From positions 1 to 62,259 of the IMG/VR virus record IMGVR_UViG_3300013132_000055: a stretch of 62,259 bases of DNA; one strand, written 5' to 3'. Below are positions 7,084 to 14,814 of the stretch, in pieces. This stretch comes from a virus. The position numbers were made by a program, and so were the translations under genes. Each line of letters starts with the position of its first letter. The first letter of the stretch is position 1. The notes beneath the pieces are model-generated. The model did not search any database and was not told where the DNA came from. It worked only from the letters and a program-made list of their open reading frames with translations.

Positions 7084-8778
7084 GTGATCAAGTTCAAGAA
7101 GATTCGCTGGAAGAACTTCCTCTCCACGGGGAACATCTACAGCGAAATGCAGTTGGACAAAACCGAGACCACCTTGGTACTCGGCGAGAACGGAGCAGGG
7201 AAGTCCACAATGTTGGATGCTCTCTGCTTCGTTCTTTTCAACAAACCCTACCGCTCCGTAAACCTCCCGCAACTCGTCTCTTCGATCAACGAGAAGGACT
7301 GCGTCGTGGAGGTTCACTTCACGGACGGAAGCACCGACTACAAGGTGGTCCGTGGGCAGTCGCCCAAGGTCTTTGAGGTGTGGTCGAACGGCAAGTTGAT
7401 CGACCAAGACTCCAAGGCGAGGGACTATCAGCGCATGCTTGAGGAGACAATCCTCGACATGAACTACAAGTCGTTCTGTCAGGTCGTGATCCTCGGGTCC
7501 GCAAACTACATCCCGTTCATGCGCCTACCCGCAGCCGAGCGCAGATCCGTGGTCGAGTCCATCCTCGACATCGGCGTGTTCTCCACGATGAATGCGCAAC
7601 TGAAGGAGAGGATCAGCGTGAACAAGGAGGAGTTGCAACATGCCGAGGCGGCGGTGTCGGTCGCCCGTGAGCGTGTGTCCCTCCTCAAGCGGATGGTCGA
7701 GGAGGACAGGAAGCGTCAGGAGCATGACGATGCGTGGGAGGCGGAGGAGATCGCCAAGGCGAGGGAGGAGATCCGCATCATCAGGGAGCAGTCCGCCGAG
7801 CATTCCAAGGAGATGTCCGACCTCATGGACTCCATCAAGGACGAGGACTCGGCGAGGAACACCAAGGTCAAGTTCGGGGAGATACGGTCGCAGATGTCGA
7901 AGAGGGTCTCCGCACTCGGGAAGGAGATTGCTTTCTACGAGACGAACGACACCTGCCCTACCTGCACACAGAGAATCGACCAAGGCTTCAGGGACTCAGC
8001 CCTGTCGAAGGCTCGGTCGAGGACGGACGAGATCAACAAAGCACTCGGCGAGGTCGATGGACACATCGCCTTGACGGACAGCCGACTCACCGAGATCTCA
8101 AAGGTCGTGTCCCGTGTGCGTGAACTGAACACGGCGATCATGCGGAAGGCGAACGAGGTCGATGCCGCCGAGAAGCGGATCGCAGGGATCGGCAGGAAAC
8201 CAACGGTCGCAAGCACGGCGGAGAAGGACCTCGCCGATGCCGTGACGGCGGAGGAGGAGTCACTCGACACCAAGCGTGACTTGGTCGAGGAGCAGCACTA
8301 CCTCTCTCTAGCCGCCACCCTGCTCAAGGACAGCGGCATCAAGAGCCGCATCATCAAGAACTACATCCCCGTCATCAACGACACGATCAACAAGTACCTG
8401 ACGAAGATGAACTTCTTCGTTGCGTTCCAACTTGACGAGGAGTTCAACGAGACCATCAGGTCTAGGCACAGGGACGAGTTCACCTACGCATCGTTCAGCG
8501 AGGGAGAGAAGCGCAAGATCGACCTCGCCCTCCTCTTCGCATGGAGAAGGATTGCGGCGATGAAGAACAGCATCACCACGAACATACTGATCCTTGACGA
8601 GATCCTCGACGGAAGCCTTGACGATCAAGGCACCGATGCCTTCCTCGACATCGTCGGGGGACTCGACAAGGAAACGAACACATTCGTCATCAGCCACAAG
8701 CCGAAGGAGATCCTTCAGGACAAGTTCGACAGGACGGTGCAGTTCGTGAAGCGTGGGAACTTCAGCAGGATGGCGTGA
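7084..8778 (+). CDS. gp46: Recombination endonuclease subunit gp46 (SbcC/Rad50-like ATPase)
   Basis: A 564-aa SMC-type ATPase that pairs with gp47 to resect DNA ends for recombination-dependent replication. Visible landmarks: Walker A GENGAGKST (residues 34-42), Q-loop glutamine near 133, a long coiled-coil region (about 170-390) broken by a zinc-hook C-P-T-C (C291, C294), the signature FSEGEKRK (about 471-478), Walker B ILILDE (501-506) and switch histidine H538. Length is close to T4 gp46 (560 aa). Translation starts at GTG 7084 (MIKFKKIRWKNFLSTG fits the family); nearby ATGs at 7073 and 7077 are out of frame. gp47 is encoded 570 bp away on the opposite strand. Confidence 0.95.
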   Translation: MIKFKKIRWKNFLSTGNIYSEMQLDKTETTLVLGENGAGKSTMLDALCFVLFNKPYRSVNLPQLVSSINEKDCVVEVHFTDGSTDYKVVRGQSPKVFEVWSNGKLIDQDSKARDYQRMLEETILDMNYKSFCQVVILGSANYIPFMRLPAAERRSVVESILDIGVFSTMNAQLKERISVNKEELQHAEAAVSVARERVSLLKRMVEEDRKRQEHDDAWEAEEIAKAREEIRIIREQSAEHSKEMSDLMDSIKDEDSARNTKVKFGEIRSQMSKRVSALGKEIAFYETNDTCPTCTQRIDQGFRDSALSKARSRTDEINKALGEVDGHIALTDSRLTEISKVVSRVRELNTAIMRKANEVDAAEKRIAGIGRKPTVASTAEKDLADAVTAEEESLDTKRDLVEEQHYLSLAATLLKDSGIKSRIIKNYIPVINDTINKYLTKMNFFVAFQLDEEFNETIRSRHRDEFTYASFSEGEKRKIDLALLFAWRRIAAMKNSITTNILILDEILDGSLDDQGTDAFLDIVGGLDKETNTFVISHKPKEILQDKFDRTVQFVKRGNFSRMA

Positions 8779-9111
8779 TCACTCGGTGATCAGGCGTAGG
8801 TTCTGCGGGACCGATGCCTCGGGGATGACGATGCCCGTCACGGCGGAGGTGTATTGGTCTCGGAGGTTCTTCCTCGGCACCGCCCTGAAGAGGACCGAGG
8901 TCTCGGGGATCATCAACTTGCCCGTCTCGCAGTACGGGATCCAAGGTGCGAGACCGATCTCGCCCTGCCCCATCGGGAGCATGATGATCGGGTTCTTCAG
9001 TTCGTAGCACCTGATGTTCCTCTCGTCCGAGGAGATGTCGCCGATGTTGCACTCTGCGAGGATCTCCTCACCCGAGGTGAGACGGAAGAGTCGGATGTTC
9101 ACGGGATTCAT
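8779..9111 (-). CDS. Sm-like (LSm-fold) phage protein
   Basis: A 110-aa protein beginning MNPVNIRLFRLTSGEEILAE. The opening beta strands 'V-R-L-x-S-G-E-E-I-x-A-E' and the following PIIMLPM segment match a family of small T4-like phage proteins related to Sm/Hfq folds. The family's RNA-binding role is suspected rather than shown. The gene is last in the leftward gp55-gp47-small-Sm cluster; its stop codon abuts the gp46 stop codon, tail to tail. A second protein with the same N-terminal pattern lies at 11332-11793. Confidence 0.7.
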   Translation of the reverse strand: MNPVNIRLFRLTSGEEILAECNIGDISSDERNIRCYELKNPIIMLPMGQGEIGLAPWIPYCETGKLMIPETSVLFRAVPRKNLRDQYTSAVTGIVIPEASVPQNLRLITE

Positions 9112-9123
9112 GTCGTAGTTCGG

Positions 9124-9339
9124 TCAGGTGATTCCACCTGCGCTCCAATAGGGTGTCTTCTCTCGTTCCTTGGCTATCTGCTTCCTAGAGGGCGAGAGGT
9201 TCCTCGCATCCCTGTAGGAGGGCTTCTTGGCTCGTTCGGGCTTCCCCGTGCGGAGGTCTAGGGTCGTGGTCACATGACCCCCGCCCCCACGGGCGACAGC
9301 CGTTGACCATTCACGGATGAACTCGCCGAAGGTCTGCAT
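9124..9339 (-). CDS. Small basic protein of unknown function
   Basis: A 71-aa basic protein beginning MQTFGEFIREWSTAVARGGG, rich in Lys and Arg (KPERAKKPSYRDARN). I do not recognise a family. The ATG follows a CTAAATA late-promoter motif by only six C residues, with no ribosome-binding sequence between, so the late mRNA may be leaderless. It lies between gp47 and the Sm-like gene in a leftward cluster. Confidence 0.6.
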   Translation of the reverse strand: MQTFGEFIREWSTAVARGGGGHVTTTLDLRTGKPERAKKPSYRDARNLSPSRKQIAKEREKTPYWSAGGIT

Positions 9340-9345
9340 GGGGGG

Positions 9346-9352
9346 TATTTAG
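9346..9352 (-). promoter_or_regulatory. T4-type late promoter motif CTAAATA (minus strand)
   Basis: The motif overlaps the gp47 stop codon (TAA at 9351-9349) and is separated by CCCCCC from the ATG at 9339. Transcription from a T4-type late promoter starts a few bases beyond the motif, which would place +1 at or next to the start codon. Confidence 0.6.
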
Positions 9353-10395
9353 CCCTGCATCGACTCGGCGTAGATCTCCCTCACCAATGTCTTGAGGCGG
9401 ACGGGGTCACCCACCCCCTGCATCCCGTCGATCTCGTCGCAGATAAGGGTGAGGGTGTCCTTGCTCATGTCCACCGCCGACTTCTCGACCTCCTCCTGCG
9501 TCTTGTCGGTCTGGTCCACCACGGTGACCGAGTGGACAGGGGACTCGTTGAGCCTGTCGAGGAGGTTGTCGAACATGATCGGTCTCGTCTTGGAGTGGAC
9601 CATCATGCGAACAAAGGTGTTGGCGTAGGGCTTGCAGTTCGTGATCGTGTAGTCGTTCTTGGAATCGTCGTAGTCGATCTGATGGAACATCGACCTCGGG
9701 TTCTCCACGAACTCCATGACCTGCGTGTCGGGGTCGAATACATGGAAGCCCTTGCGCTCTCCGAGATCCCCGAAGGTCATCTGATACTGCGTCCCTAGGT
9801 AGTGGATGTTGCCCTTGCTGTGACGGCAATGGAAGTGTCCGCTGTAGACCGCTTGGAAGCGGGAGAGTGCCCTCGGATCCATGCCTTCGTGGTACTCGAC
9901 CCCACGGAGAACCTCGTAGCCGTTGATCTCAAAGTGTCCCATGAGGATGCCCACGGGTGCGTTCTGTATGAACTTCAGGCACTCCTCGGCGTTGTCCTTG
10001 GTGATCCACGGGATGATCCCCACGGGGAGGGTGTCGAGGTAGACCATCGTGGGGCTCTCATGGATCACGATGTTCGGGTAGAGGCTGAAGAGTTCGACCA
10101 CCGAGTTGAGGCGGTTGGTGTTCTTGAAGAACACATCGTGGTTGCCGAGGGTGATGTCCATTTGGACACCCATGTCCCGCAGCCTGTCGAGGAACCTCTT
10201 CCGCACCTCGCCGAGAGTGTGGAAGTTGACGAACTTGCGCCTGTCGAGGAAGTCACCGAGGTGTAGGATCTGATTGATCCCATGCCGTTCGATGTATGGA
10301 AAGAACACCTCCTCAAAGAAACCGAGGAAGTGGTCGAGGAAGATGGGACTGTCGTTCCGAGCCCCGAAGTGGGTGTCGTTGATGACGGCGATCAC
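9349..10395 (-). CDS. gp47: Recombination nuclease subunit gp47 (SbcD/Mre11-like)
   Basis: A 348-aa calcineurin-type metallophosphoesterase, the nuclease partner of gp46. Metal ligands are visible in order: D7-x-H9 (NDTHFG), G47-D48 (LHLGDFLD), N85-H86 (GNHD), H154 (MGHFE), and H187-x-H189 (SGHFHC). Length is close to T4 gp47 (339 aa). The start ATG at 10395 overlaps the stop codon of gp55 (ATGA), so the two are translationally coupled. Nothing unusual in the active site. Confidence 0.95.
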   Translation of the reverse strand: MIAVINDTHFGARNDSPIFLDHFLGFFEEVFFPYIERHGINQILHLGDFLDRRKFVNFHTLGEVRKRFLDRLRDMGVQMDITLGNHDVFFKNTNRLNSVVELFSLYPNIVIHESPTMVYLDTLPVGIIPWITKDNAEECLKFIQNAPVGILMGHFEINGYEVLRGVEYHEGMDPRALSRFQAVYSGHFHCRHSKGNIHYLGTQYQMTFGDLGERKGFHVFDPDTQVMEFVENPRSMFHQIDYDDSKNDYTITNCKPYANTFVRMMVHSKTRPIMFDNLLDRLNESPVHSVTVVDQTDKTQEEVEKSAVDMSKDTLTLICDEIDGMQGVGDPVRLKTLVREIYAESMQG

Positions 10396-10961
10396 TTGCC
10401 CTCCATGACATCGTCCAAGGGGGGCTTGTTCTCGCCCCTCCTGCCCCTGCGGCTCTTCTTCGGCTTGAGAGCCTCGACATTAGCCTCGGGTACGAGGAAA
10501 TCCGAGAATGGGTTTGTCCCCTCGGTGTAGTCCTTCGCCTTGTCCTCCATCCAGTTACGGAACTTCCCCGTGGGGTCGTTCTGCTCAAACACCCGCATCT
10601 TCACATACATCTGCTTCTTCTCACGCTGTATGCGCCTGAGGAAGGCGTAGTAGATGATCTGCGTGAAGAATGCGAAGGGGTTCCTCGACTTCTTCGGATC
10701 GAAGTTCGCCGCATACATGACGCAGTTCTCGACCGAGTCGCAGATCATCTCCTCCCTGTAGGTGTAGTTGGCGAAGTTGGGCTTCTTCGCCAAGTTGTTG
10801 GCGATGTCGAGGAAGCATTGACCAATGTAGTCGTTGACTCCAGGAGGCTTCTGTCCGCTCTTCTTCGCCTTGATGGCGACCTTTCGGTAGGCGGAGAGTT
10901 CCTTGAGGAAACGCTCGTTGTTGATGTAGTGGTTCTGAGCCTTCCGTGGCTTGTCGCTCAT
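10392..10961 (-). CDS. gp55: Late-transcription sigma factor gp55
   Basis: A 189-aa protein starting MSDKPRKAQNHYINNERFL. The segment YREEMICDSVENCVMYAANF followed by NPFAFFTQIIYYAFLRRI is the region-2-like core of T4-family gp55, which directs host RNA polymerase to late promoters. T4 gp55 is 185 aa. I chose ATG 10961, which has GGTGGAG nine bases upstream, over an in-frame GTG at 10976. A minus-strand CTAAATA lies 335 bp upstream (11296-11302), so the gene may be autoregulated as a late gene as well as being needed earlier. Confidence 0.9.
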   Translation of the reverse strand: MSDKPRKAQNHYINNERFLKELSAYRKVAIKAKKSGQKPPGVNDYIGQCFLDIANNLAKKPNFANYTYREEMICDSVENCVMYAANFDPKKSRNPFAFFTQIIYYAFLRRIQREKKQMYVKMRVFEQNDPTGKFRNWMEDKAKDYTEGTNPFSDFLVPEANVEALKPKKSRRGRRGENKPPLDDVMEGK

Positions 10962-11080
10962 CCGCAATAACTCCACCTAGCAGGTGAAGTAGTTATCGAC
11001 TCAGGACGAGCAATCTATAAGGTGACAAACGGGAAAAAGAAGGATACGAAACCGTGTCCTCGTTTGCTGCCTTTTCCCCT

Positions 11081-11109
11081 ACTAGTTTTACTAGGTTCCT
11101 AGTACTAGG
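11081..11109. repeat. Overlapping palindromes built from ACTAGG/CCTAGT
   Basis: ACTAGT at 11081, then ACTAGGTTCCTAGT (11090-11103) and the perfect 12-bp palindrome CCTAGTACTAGG (11098-11109) overlap. Further single copies of the half-site are at 11152-11157 and 11236-11241. Such an arrangement fits a multi-site protein-binding region or alternative cruciforms. Confidence 0.7.
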
Positions 11110-11174
11110 TAACAGGTTTACCATCTTCGTAAGTGTTTCTTGGTACTCATTCCTAGTGGTAACTCTTTTACCCT

Positions 11175-11220
11175 AGACTCAACACCCAAGACTCAACACT
11201 CAGATCTCAAGACTCATTAC
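11175..11220. repeat. Iteron-like 11-mer repeats (AGACTCAACAC)
   Basis: AGACTCAACAC occurs exactly at 11175-11185 and 11189-11199, with a variant AGACTCATTAC at 11210-11220 and a looser GGACTCAATTG near 11285. Spacings of start points are 14 and 21 bp. Repeats of this size and spacing resemble iterons or operator arrays; no binding protein can be named. Confidence 0.6.
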
Positions 11221-11295
11221 CCATTACCCAATCTCACTAGGTTATTCCTCTTTCTTTCAAGAGGGAACTTACTGGTATCAACTTGGACTCAATTG

Positions 11296-11302
11296 TATTT
11301 AG
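11296..11302 (-). promoter_or_regulatory. T4-type late promoter motif CTAAATA (minus strand)
   Basis: GGCTAAATAC on the minus strand, 30 bp after the stop of the Sm-like gene 11332-11793 and 335 bp before gp55. It has the same G-CTAAATA context as the other late motifs in this window. Confidence 0.55.
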
Positions 11303-11331
11303 CCGATTCCAAAAATTTTGTAAGGGAAAAT

Positions 11332-11793
11332 TCACATCCTTGGGTCACCACCCCACCCTGGGAACTCGTCATATCCCCTCTTCCCCTCACGACCCTCACG
11401 ACCTTCCTCATTGGGATCGATCATGTCATCATCGGGTCCTTCGTCCATGTCATCGTTCACAGCATCGACGGAACCCATGTTCTCAATGATGTCGGAGTTG
11501 ATCCTCGCCTGTGTGTAGTCGGACACGATTCCTTGGATGGGTCTGACGATGCACATGACAATGTCCTTCTTCACGATGATGTAGTCCTCGGCGGCGAAGT
11601 CGATCCAGTTCTTGAGCATGACATTGACCTCTTGCACGGGAGCCGAGTCCTTGTCCTGCGACTGCACGGTGACGAGAGCCATCTGCATGGGCTTCTCAAG
11701 GATGTAGGAGTTCTTGCCTCCGTTGCCTACACCTGCGATCAAGGTCTCCCCTGTCATCAGCCTCACCATCCTGATTGGGTAGATCTGAGTCAT
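11332..11793 (-). CDS. Second Sm-like phage protein with acidic tail
   Basis: A 153-aa protein beginning MTQIYPIRMVRLMTGETLIA. The 'V-R-L-x-T-G-E-T-L-I-A' opening, then PMQMALV and a strand YIIVKKDIVMCIV, parallels the Sm-like protein at 8779-9111, so the two may be distant paralogues. The C-terminus is different: an acidic stretch (DDMDEGPDDDM) and a short GREGREGKRG repeat, likely disordered. It overlaps the uvsW stop by 4 bp and is therefore co-expressed with uvsY and uvsW. An RNA-binding or helicase-partner role is inference. Confidence 0.7.
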   Translation of the reverse strand: MTQIYPIRMVRLMTGETLIAGVGNGGKNSYILEKPMQMALVTVQSQDKDSAPVQEVNVMLKNWIDFAAEDYIIVKKDIVMCIVRPIQGIVSDYTQARINSDIIENMGSVDAVNDDMDEGPDDDMIDPNEEGREGREGKRGYDEFPGWGGDPRM

Positions 11794-13316
11794 AGGGTTC
11801 CCTCGGGTCTCTTGATCCTCATGTCCAAGGGCATCTTGACCAACTTGTACATGAACTGCTCGGACTCGTAGATCTTGAGACGCTTGAGGAAGTGCCTGAG
11901 GGTGTAGTTCAAGGTTTCGCCCTTATGAAGATCGTCGGCGATGTCGTACAACTTGGCGATGTGCTTGCCTTGACTCTTCCTCAACTGCCGACCAATGCTC
12001 TGTAGGACACGGATCCTCGACTTGCTCGGAGAGGCAAAGATCACATTCCTCAGACTGCGGATGTTGATGCCCGTCGAGAATGTCCCGTAGGAGGCGACGA
12101 TGATGGCGTTCTCTTCCTTCTCCACGATGGCTCTGATCCCTTCACGCTCCTCAAGTTCGGTCTCTCCTGCCACGAAGTAGACATTCCGCCCCTCGGCGCA
12201 ACGCTTGATGCTCTCGTACAGGGGCTTTCCGTGCTTCTCCACGAATTGAAAGAGGACAAGGGTGTTCCCTCGGGTGGCTGCGGCGAGATAGGAGATGAAG
12301 TCGTTCCGCTTCTCACACCCGACGAGCCATTCGATCTCATGTTGGTAGTCGAGACCACAGACCGACTCACGAACCTCGGCGGGGTACCGAAGCATGAGGC
12401 ATTCGATCCTCAGGCTAGTGAGGAGGTTGCGATCCATGAGTTCCTTGGTGGTCACGACCCTGTGTACGGGACCGAACAAACCCTCAATAGCCAACTTGTG
12501 GGTCTTGGAGCCGTCTAGGGTTCCCGTGAGGGCGATCCGATAGGGACACTCCGTCAACTTGGTCATAATGCTGTTGAGGCTCTGCGCCTTGAACAGGTGA
12601 GCCTCGTCGCCGATCACGACCTCAAAGTTATCAAACCACTCACGGGGCAACTTGTATATGCTCTGCCATGTCGAGATCACGATCTGCTTGGAGGTCAGTT
12701 TCTCCTCGCCGCCGACGATGCGGTGGCAGTTCGCATCCGCATTCCACTTGACCGTCTCGGAGTAGTCCTTGAAGTCCGAGAACATCTGTGCGACGAGCGA
12801 GATGGTCGGCACCACGATGAGGATCTTCTTGGAGGGGGCGATAGCCTGTTGGTAATACCTACACAGGCTGTAGATGATGAGGCTCTTTCCCGAGGCGGTG
12901 GGCGACAGGAGTACGCATCGGGATTGGTTGAGCGCATGGCAGACAGCCTCGACCTGATGGTCGTGTGGCGACAGGGGTTGCCCTCCTGCGGTAGGCTTCA
13001 GGGCTTCGATCAGCCCCTTGACCTTGTCGCAGTCGTACTTGATCTCGGGCTGCGCCACAGCCGAGTCCACCTGCATCTCGTATCCACGGTCACGGCAGAA
13101 TGTTGCGAGGTAGTTCAACAGACCCGCAGGTAGAAGTCCTGAGTAGGCGTTGAACAGCCTGATCTTGCCGTCCCACACCCTGCGCCGATAAGCGGGGGTG
13201 AACTTGGCACCTGGAACCTCTAGGGTAAAGAAGTCCTGTAACTCATAGGCGACAGAGTTCTCCGTGATTACACGAAGGTGCGCCGAGTTCATGCTGCGGA
13301 CTTCAATCGACGGCAT
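11790..13316 (-). CDS. uvsW: UvsW DNA/RNA helicase
   Basis: A 508-aa superfamily 2 helicase, close to T4 UvsW in length (503). It unwinds R-loops and branched recombination intermediates and switches replication from origins to recombination. N-terminal DNA-binding region ends near residue 110 (PLSPHDHQVEAV, Q-motif-like), Walker A SPTASGKS at 138-145, DEAH at 237-240, motif III ALTGTLDGS about 265-273, and a C-terminal RecA domain with GINIRSLRNVIFASPSKSR and motif VI QSIGRQLRKS. It lies 15 bp downstream of uvsY in the same leftward operon. Confidence 0.95.
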   Translation of the reverse strand: MPSIEVRSMNSAHLRVITENSVAYELQDFFTLEVPGAKFTPAYRRRVWDGKIRLFNAYSGLLPAGLLNYLATFCRDRGYEMQVDSAVAQPEIKYDCDKVKGLIEALKPTAGGQPLSPHDHQVEAVCHALNQSRCVLLSPTASGKSLIIYSLCRYYQQAIAPSKKILIVVPTISLVAQMFSDFKDYSETVKWNADANCHRIVGGEEKLTSKQIVISTWQSIYKLPREWFDNFEVVIGDEAHLFKAQSLNSIMTKLTECPYRIALTGTLDGSKTHKLAIEGLFGPVHRVVTTKELMDRNLLTSLRIECLMLRYPAEVRESVCGLDYQHEIEWLVGCEKRNDFISYLAAATRGNTLVLFQFVEKHGKPLYESIKRCAEGRNVYFVAGETELEEREGIRAIVEKEENAIIVASYGTFSTGINIRSLRNVIFASPSKSRIRVLQSIGRQLRKSQGKHIAKLYDIADDLHKGETLNYTLRHFLKRLKIYESEQFMYKLVKMPLDMRIKRPEGTL

Positions 13317-13331
13317 AGGAGACTTAGGTAC

Positions 13332-13769
13332 TTATGAGACCCCGCTCATAAACTTTCGCCACTCAATGGCGTTGCGGATGACCCAATTTCGGTTGTTGAT
13401 CCCCTTGATGACCGAGTCGAGGTACTCGACCTTCGCCCTCTGTAGGTCGATCTTGGAGCCGAGCCTGATGAGGTCGGGATCGGCATCCATGTAGAGGTCC
13501 ATGTCCTGACGCAGGATGCGGGTGGCAAAGGGCTCCCACCCGAGTGCCTTGAGTTGATCCTCGTCCATCTTGCCGCTGAACCATTCCCACTTCTGCTTCC
13601 GCAGGATGCGGTAGTCGGAGTCCAACTTGCGGAGGACGAGACTCTCGTCGTGGAAGATGTTGAGGAACTTGCCGTGCAGCATGGGGATTCGGATCGACTC
13701 GTCGCCGAGTTCGGTCCCGTCGATCTTGAGATCGTTCTCCACCATCTGCTTGATGGTCTCCATGTTCAT
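13332..13769 (-). CDS. uvsY: UvsY recombination mediator
   Basis: A 145-aa protein starting MNMETIKQMVENDLKIDGTE, with the family pattern of a short N-terminal helix, the 'H-x-K-F-L-N-I' segment, a KWEWFSGKMDEDQ stretch matching the T4 'DYYSGRGDGDE' region, and a C-terminal helix (INNRNWVIRNAIEWRKF) equivalent to the UvsY oligomerisation part. T4 UvsY is 137 aa. It loads the UvsX recombinase onto gp32-coated DNA. UvsX itself is not in this window. A sigma-70-like promoter sits directly upstream with its predicted start at the ATG; M3 (13763) is an alternative start. Confidence 0.88.
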   Translation of the reverse strand: MNMETIKQMVENDLKIDGTELGDESIRIPMLHGKFLNIFHDESLVLRKLDSDYRILRKQKWEWFSGKMDEDQLKALGWEPFATRILRQDMDLYMDADPDLIRLGSKIDLQRAKVEYLDSVIKGINNRNWVIRNAIEWRKFMSGVS

Positions 13770-13775
13770 TCGGGT

Positions 13776-13804
13776 AGATTACCTTTTCTTTGGGTTTCCG
13801 TCAA
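13776..13804 (-). promoter_or_regulatory. Sigma-70-type promoter for uvsY-uvsW
   Basis: On the minus strand TTGACG (13804-13799) and TAATCT (13781-13776) are separated by exactly 17 bp. This is close to the bacterial -35/-10 consensus. Position +1 would fall about 7 bases after the -10, at the uvsY start codon 13769, predicting a leaderless transcript. Confidence 0.65.
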
Positions 13805-13814
13805 TAGATACGGG

Positions 13815-14369
13815 GTGAAGATCGTCGGCATCGACTACAGCATGACCTGCCCCGCCCTCACCATCAGGGTCGATGGGGAGTTTTTCGTTCCTGTGTCCTA
13901 CTTCCTCAGTCCGACCAAGAAAAACGAGGGAACGGGAAGGATTGGTGACTTGGTTTGGCGTGGAGATCCGTACCCCGAGTACTCCTCGCAGGAAGCACGA
14001 TTCAACGCCATCTCGTCCTGGGCTCTGTCTCTGTGCATGGGTGCGGATCTCGTCGTGATTGAGGATTACGCCATGGGTGCCAAGGGTCGGGTGTTTCACC
14101 TCGGCGAGAACTGCGGACTGCTAAAGCACAAGTTGTGGCACAACGGTCTGCGTTTCACGGTCATCGCCCCGACATCCCTGAAGAAATTTGCCACGGGCAA
14201 GGGAAATGCAGATAAGTGCGCAATGGTTGAGGCGTTCGGGAAGAAGACGGGAATCGATCTACGGCCTGAACTGGGTGGAGGAAGGGACTGCGGCAGTCCC
14301 GTATCCGATGTCGTAGATTCATGGTTTCTCGCAGACTACGGAATGTCCGTCACGAGGACAGGACAGTAG
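13815..14369 (+). CDS. RuvC-like Holliday junction resolvase
   Basis: A 184-aa RNase H-fold nuclease that should cut branched DNA before packaging. The fold's acidic residues are visible: D7 in VGIDYS, E83 in VVIEDY, D165 and D168 in SDVVDSW. The loop FATGKGNADKCAMV (about 125-138) matches the RuvC 'G-x-G-x-A-x-K' motif. The start is GTG 13815, giving V(M)KIVGIDYS as the first strand; upstream in-frame codons run into uvsY on the other strand and are not conserved. No ribosome-binding sequence is clear. T4 uses unrelated gp49 for this job, so this is a functional substitute. Its last 20 bp overlap the DUF6433 gene tail to tail. Confidence 0.85.
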   Translation: MKIVGIDYSMTCPALTIRVDGEFFVPVSYFLSPTKKNEGTGRIGDLVWRGDPYPEYSSQEARFNAISSWALSLCMGADLVVIEDYAMGAKGRVFHLGENCGLLKHKLWHNGLRFTVIAPTSLKKFATGKGNADKCAMVEAFGKKTGIDLRPELGGGRDCGSPVSDVVDSWFLADYGMSVTRTGQ

Positions 14370-14787
14370 TGCCGAGATCAGGGAACGCCTCAAGGACGAT
14401 CTTCTTGTCGAGGCTGTAGGCACGACCGAAGGTTCCGTCGAAGATTTCCTTGATGACCGATGCTTCGGACGGATGGACGGATTCCAAGATCTGAATCAAG
14501 AGTTGATCCTTCCGCTCGGGGGACAACTTGTAGATCTCCTTGAAGATGTACAGCCGCTTCGATTCTTGGAAGAGGTTGGTCATCGTCAACCCATCGGGTG
14601 CCGTGTCGGGGGTGTATTGGGGGAGATCTTTCCTGTACCACTTGCTCTTGTCGAGGAAGGCGTAGTAGAGGATCTGCCTGAGGCTGTGGCTGGAGTTCTC
14701 TCGGAGCATCCTGACGATGTCCTCCTTGCTCCTCGCCTCCTGCATGATGCGCTTCAGCACTTCGGGAATAGTCATTGTCATGGGCAT
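14350..14787 (-). CDS. DUF6433-family phage protein
   Basis: A 145-aa helical protein with the family hallmarks: an N-terminal 'VLKRIMQEARSKEDIVRMLREN' type helix pair, LRQILYYAFLD, an LPQYTPDTAPDGLT loop, then ESKRLYIF and DQLLIQILESVHPSEA. DUF6433 proteins occur widely in T4-like phages of aquatic hosts; their role is unknown. GGAG lies upstream of ATG 14787. It is divergent from the small gene at 14847, and the shared 60-bp gap carries a CATACATACAGGG element. Confidence 0.8.
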   Translation of the reverse strand: MPMTMTIPEVLKRIMQEARSKEDIVRMLRENSSHSLRQILYYAFLDKSKWYRKDLPQYTPDTAPDGLTMTNLFQESKRLYIFKEIYKLSPERKDQLLIQILESVHPSEASVIKEIFDGTFGRAYSLDKKIVLEAFPDLGTTVLSS

Positions 14788-14814
14788 GATGTGGTTCTCC
14801 GTCCTTTATGTAGG

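Larger units (their letters stand above)
10962..11331 (-). other. AT-rich non-coding region with palindromes and iteron-like repeats
   Basis: This is the only gene-free stretch above 300 bp. It is about 40% GC against about 58% around it. It holds a cluster of ACTAGG/CCTAGT palindromes, three spaced copies of an AGACTCAACAC-type 11-mer, a CCTCTT-6-AAGAGG hairpin (11247-11264) and a minus-strand CTAAATA. There is no tRNA or open frame of note. It is either a long gp55 leader or a control region such as a replication origin; strand is given as that of the flanking genes. Confidence 0.6.

Noticed and set aside
7073-7090. ATG starts for gp46 at 7073 or 7077
   Set aside because: Both are out of frame with the conserved MIKFKKIRWKNFLS start; the frame opens with GTG 7084.
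11140-11871. Plus-strand open frame across the repeat region and the Sm-like gene
   Set aside because: It is low-complexity, lacks a ribosome site, and lies opposite a conserved gene.
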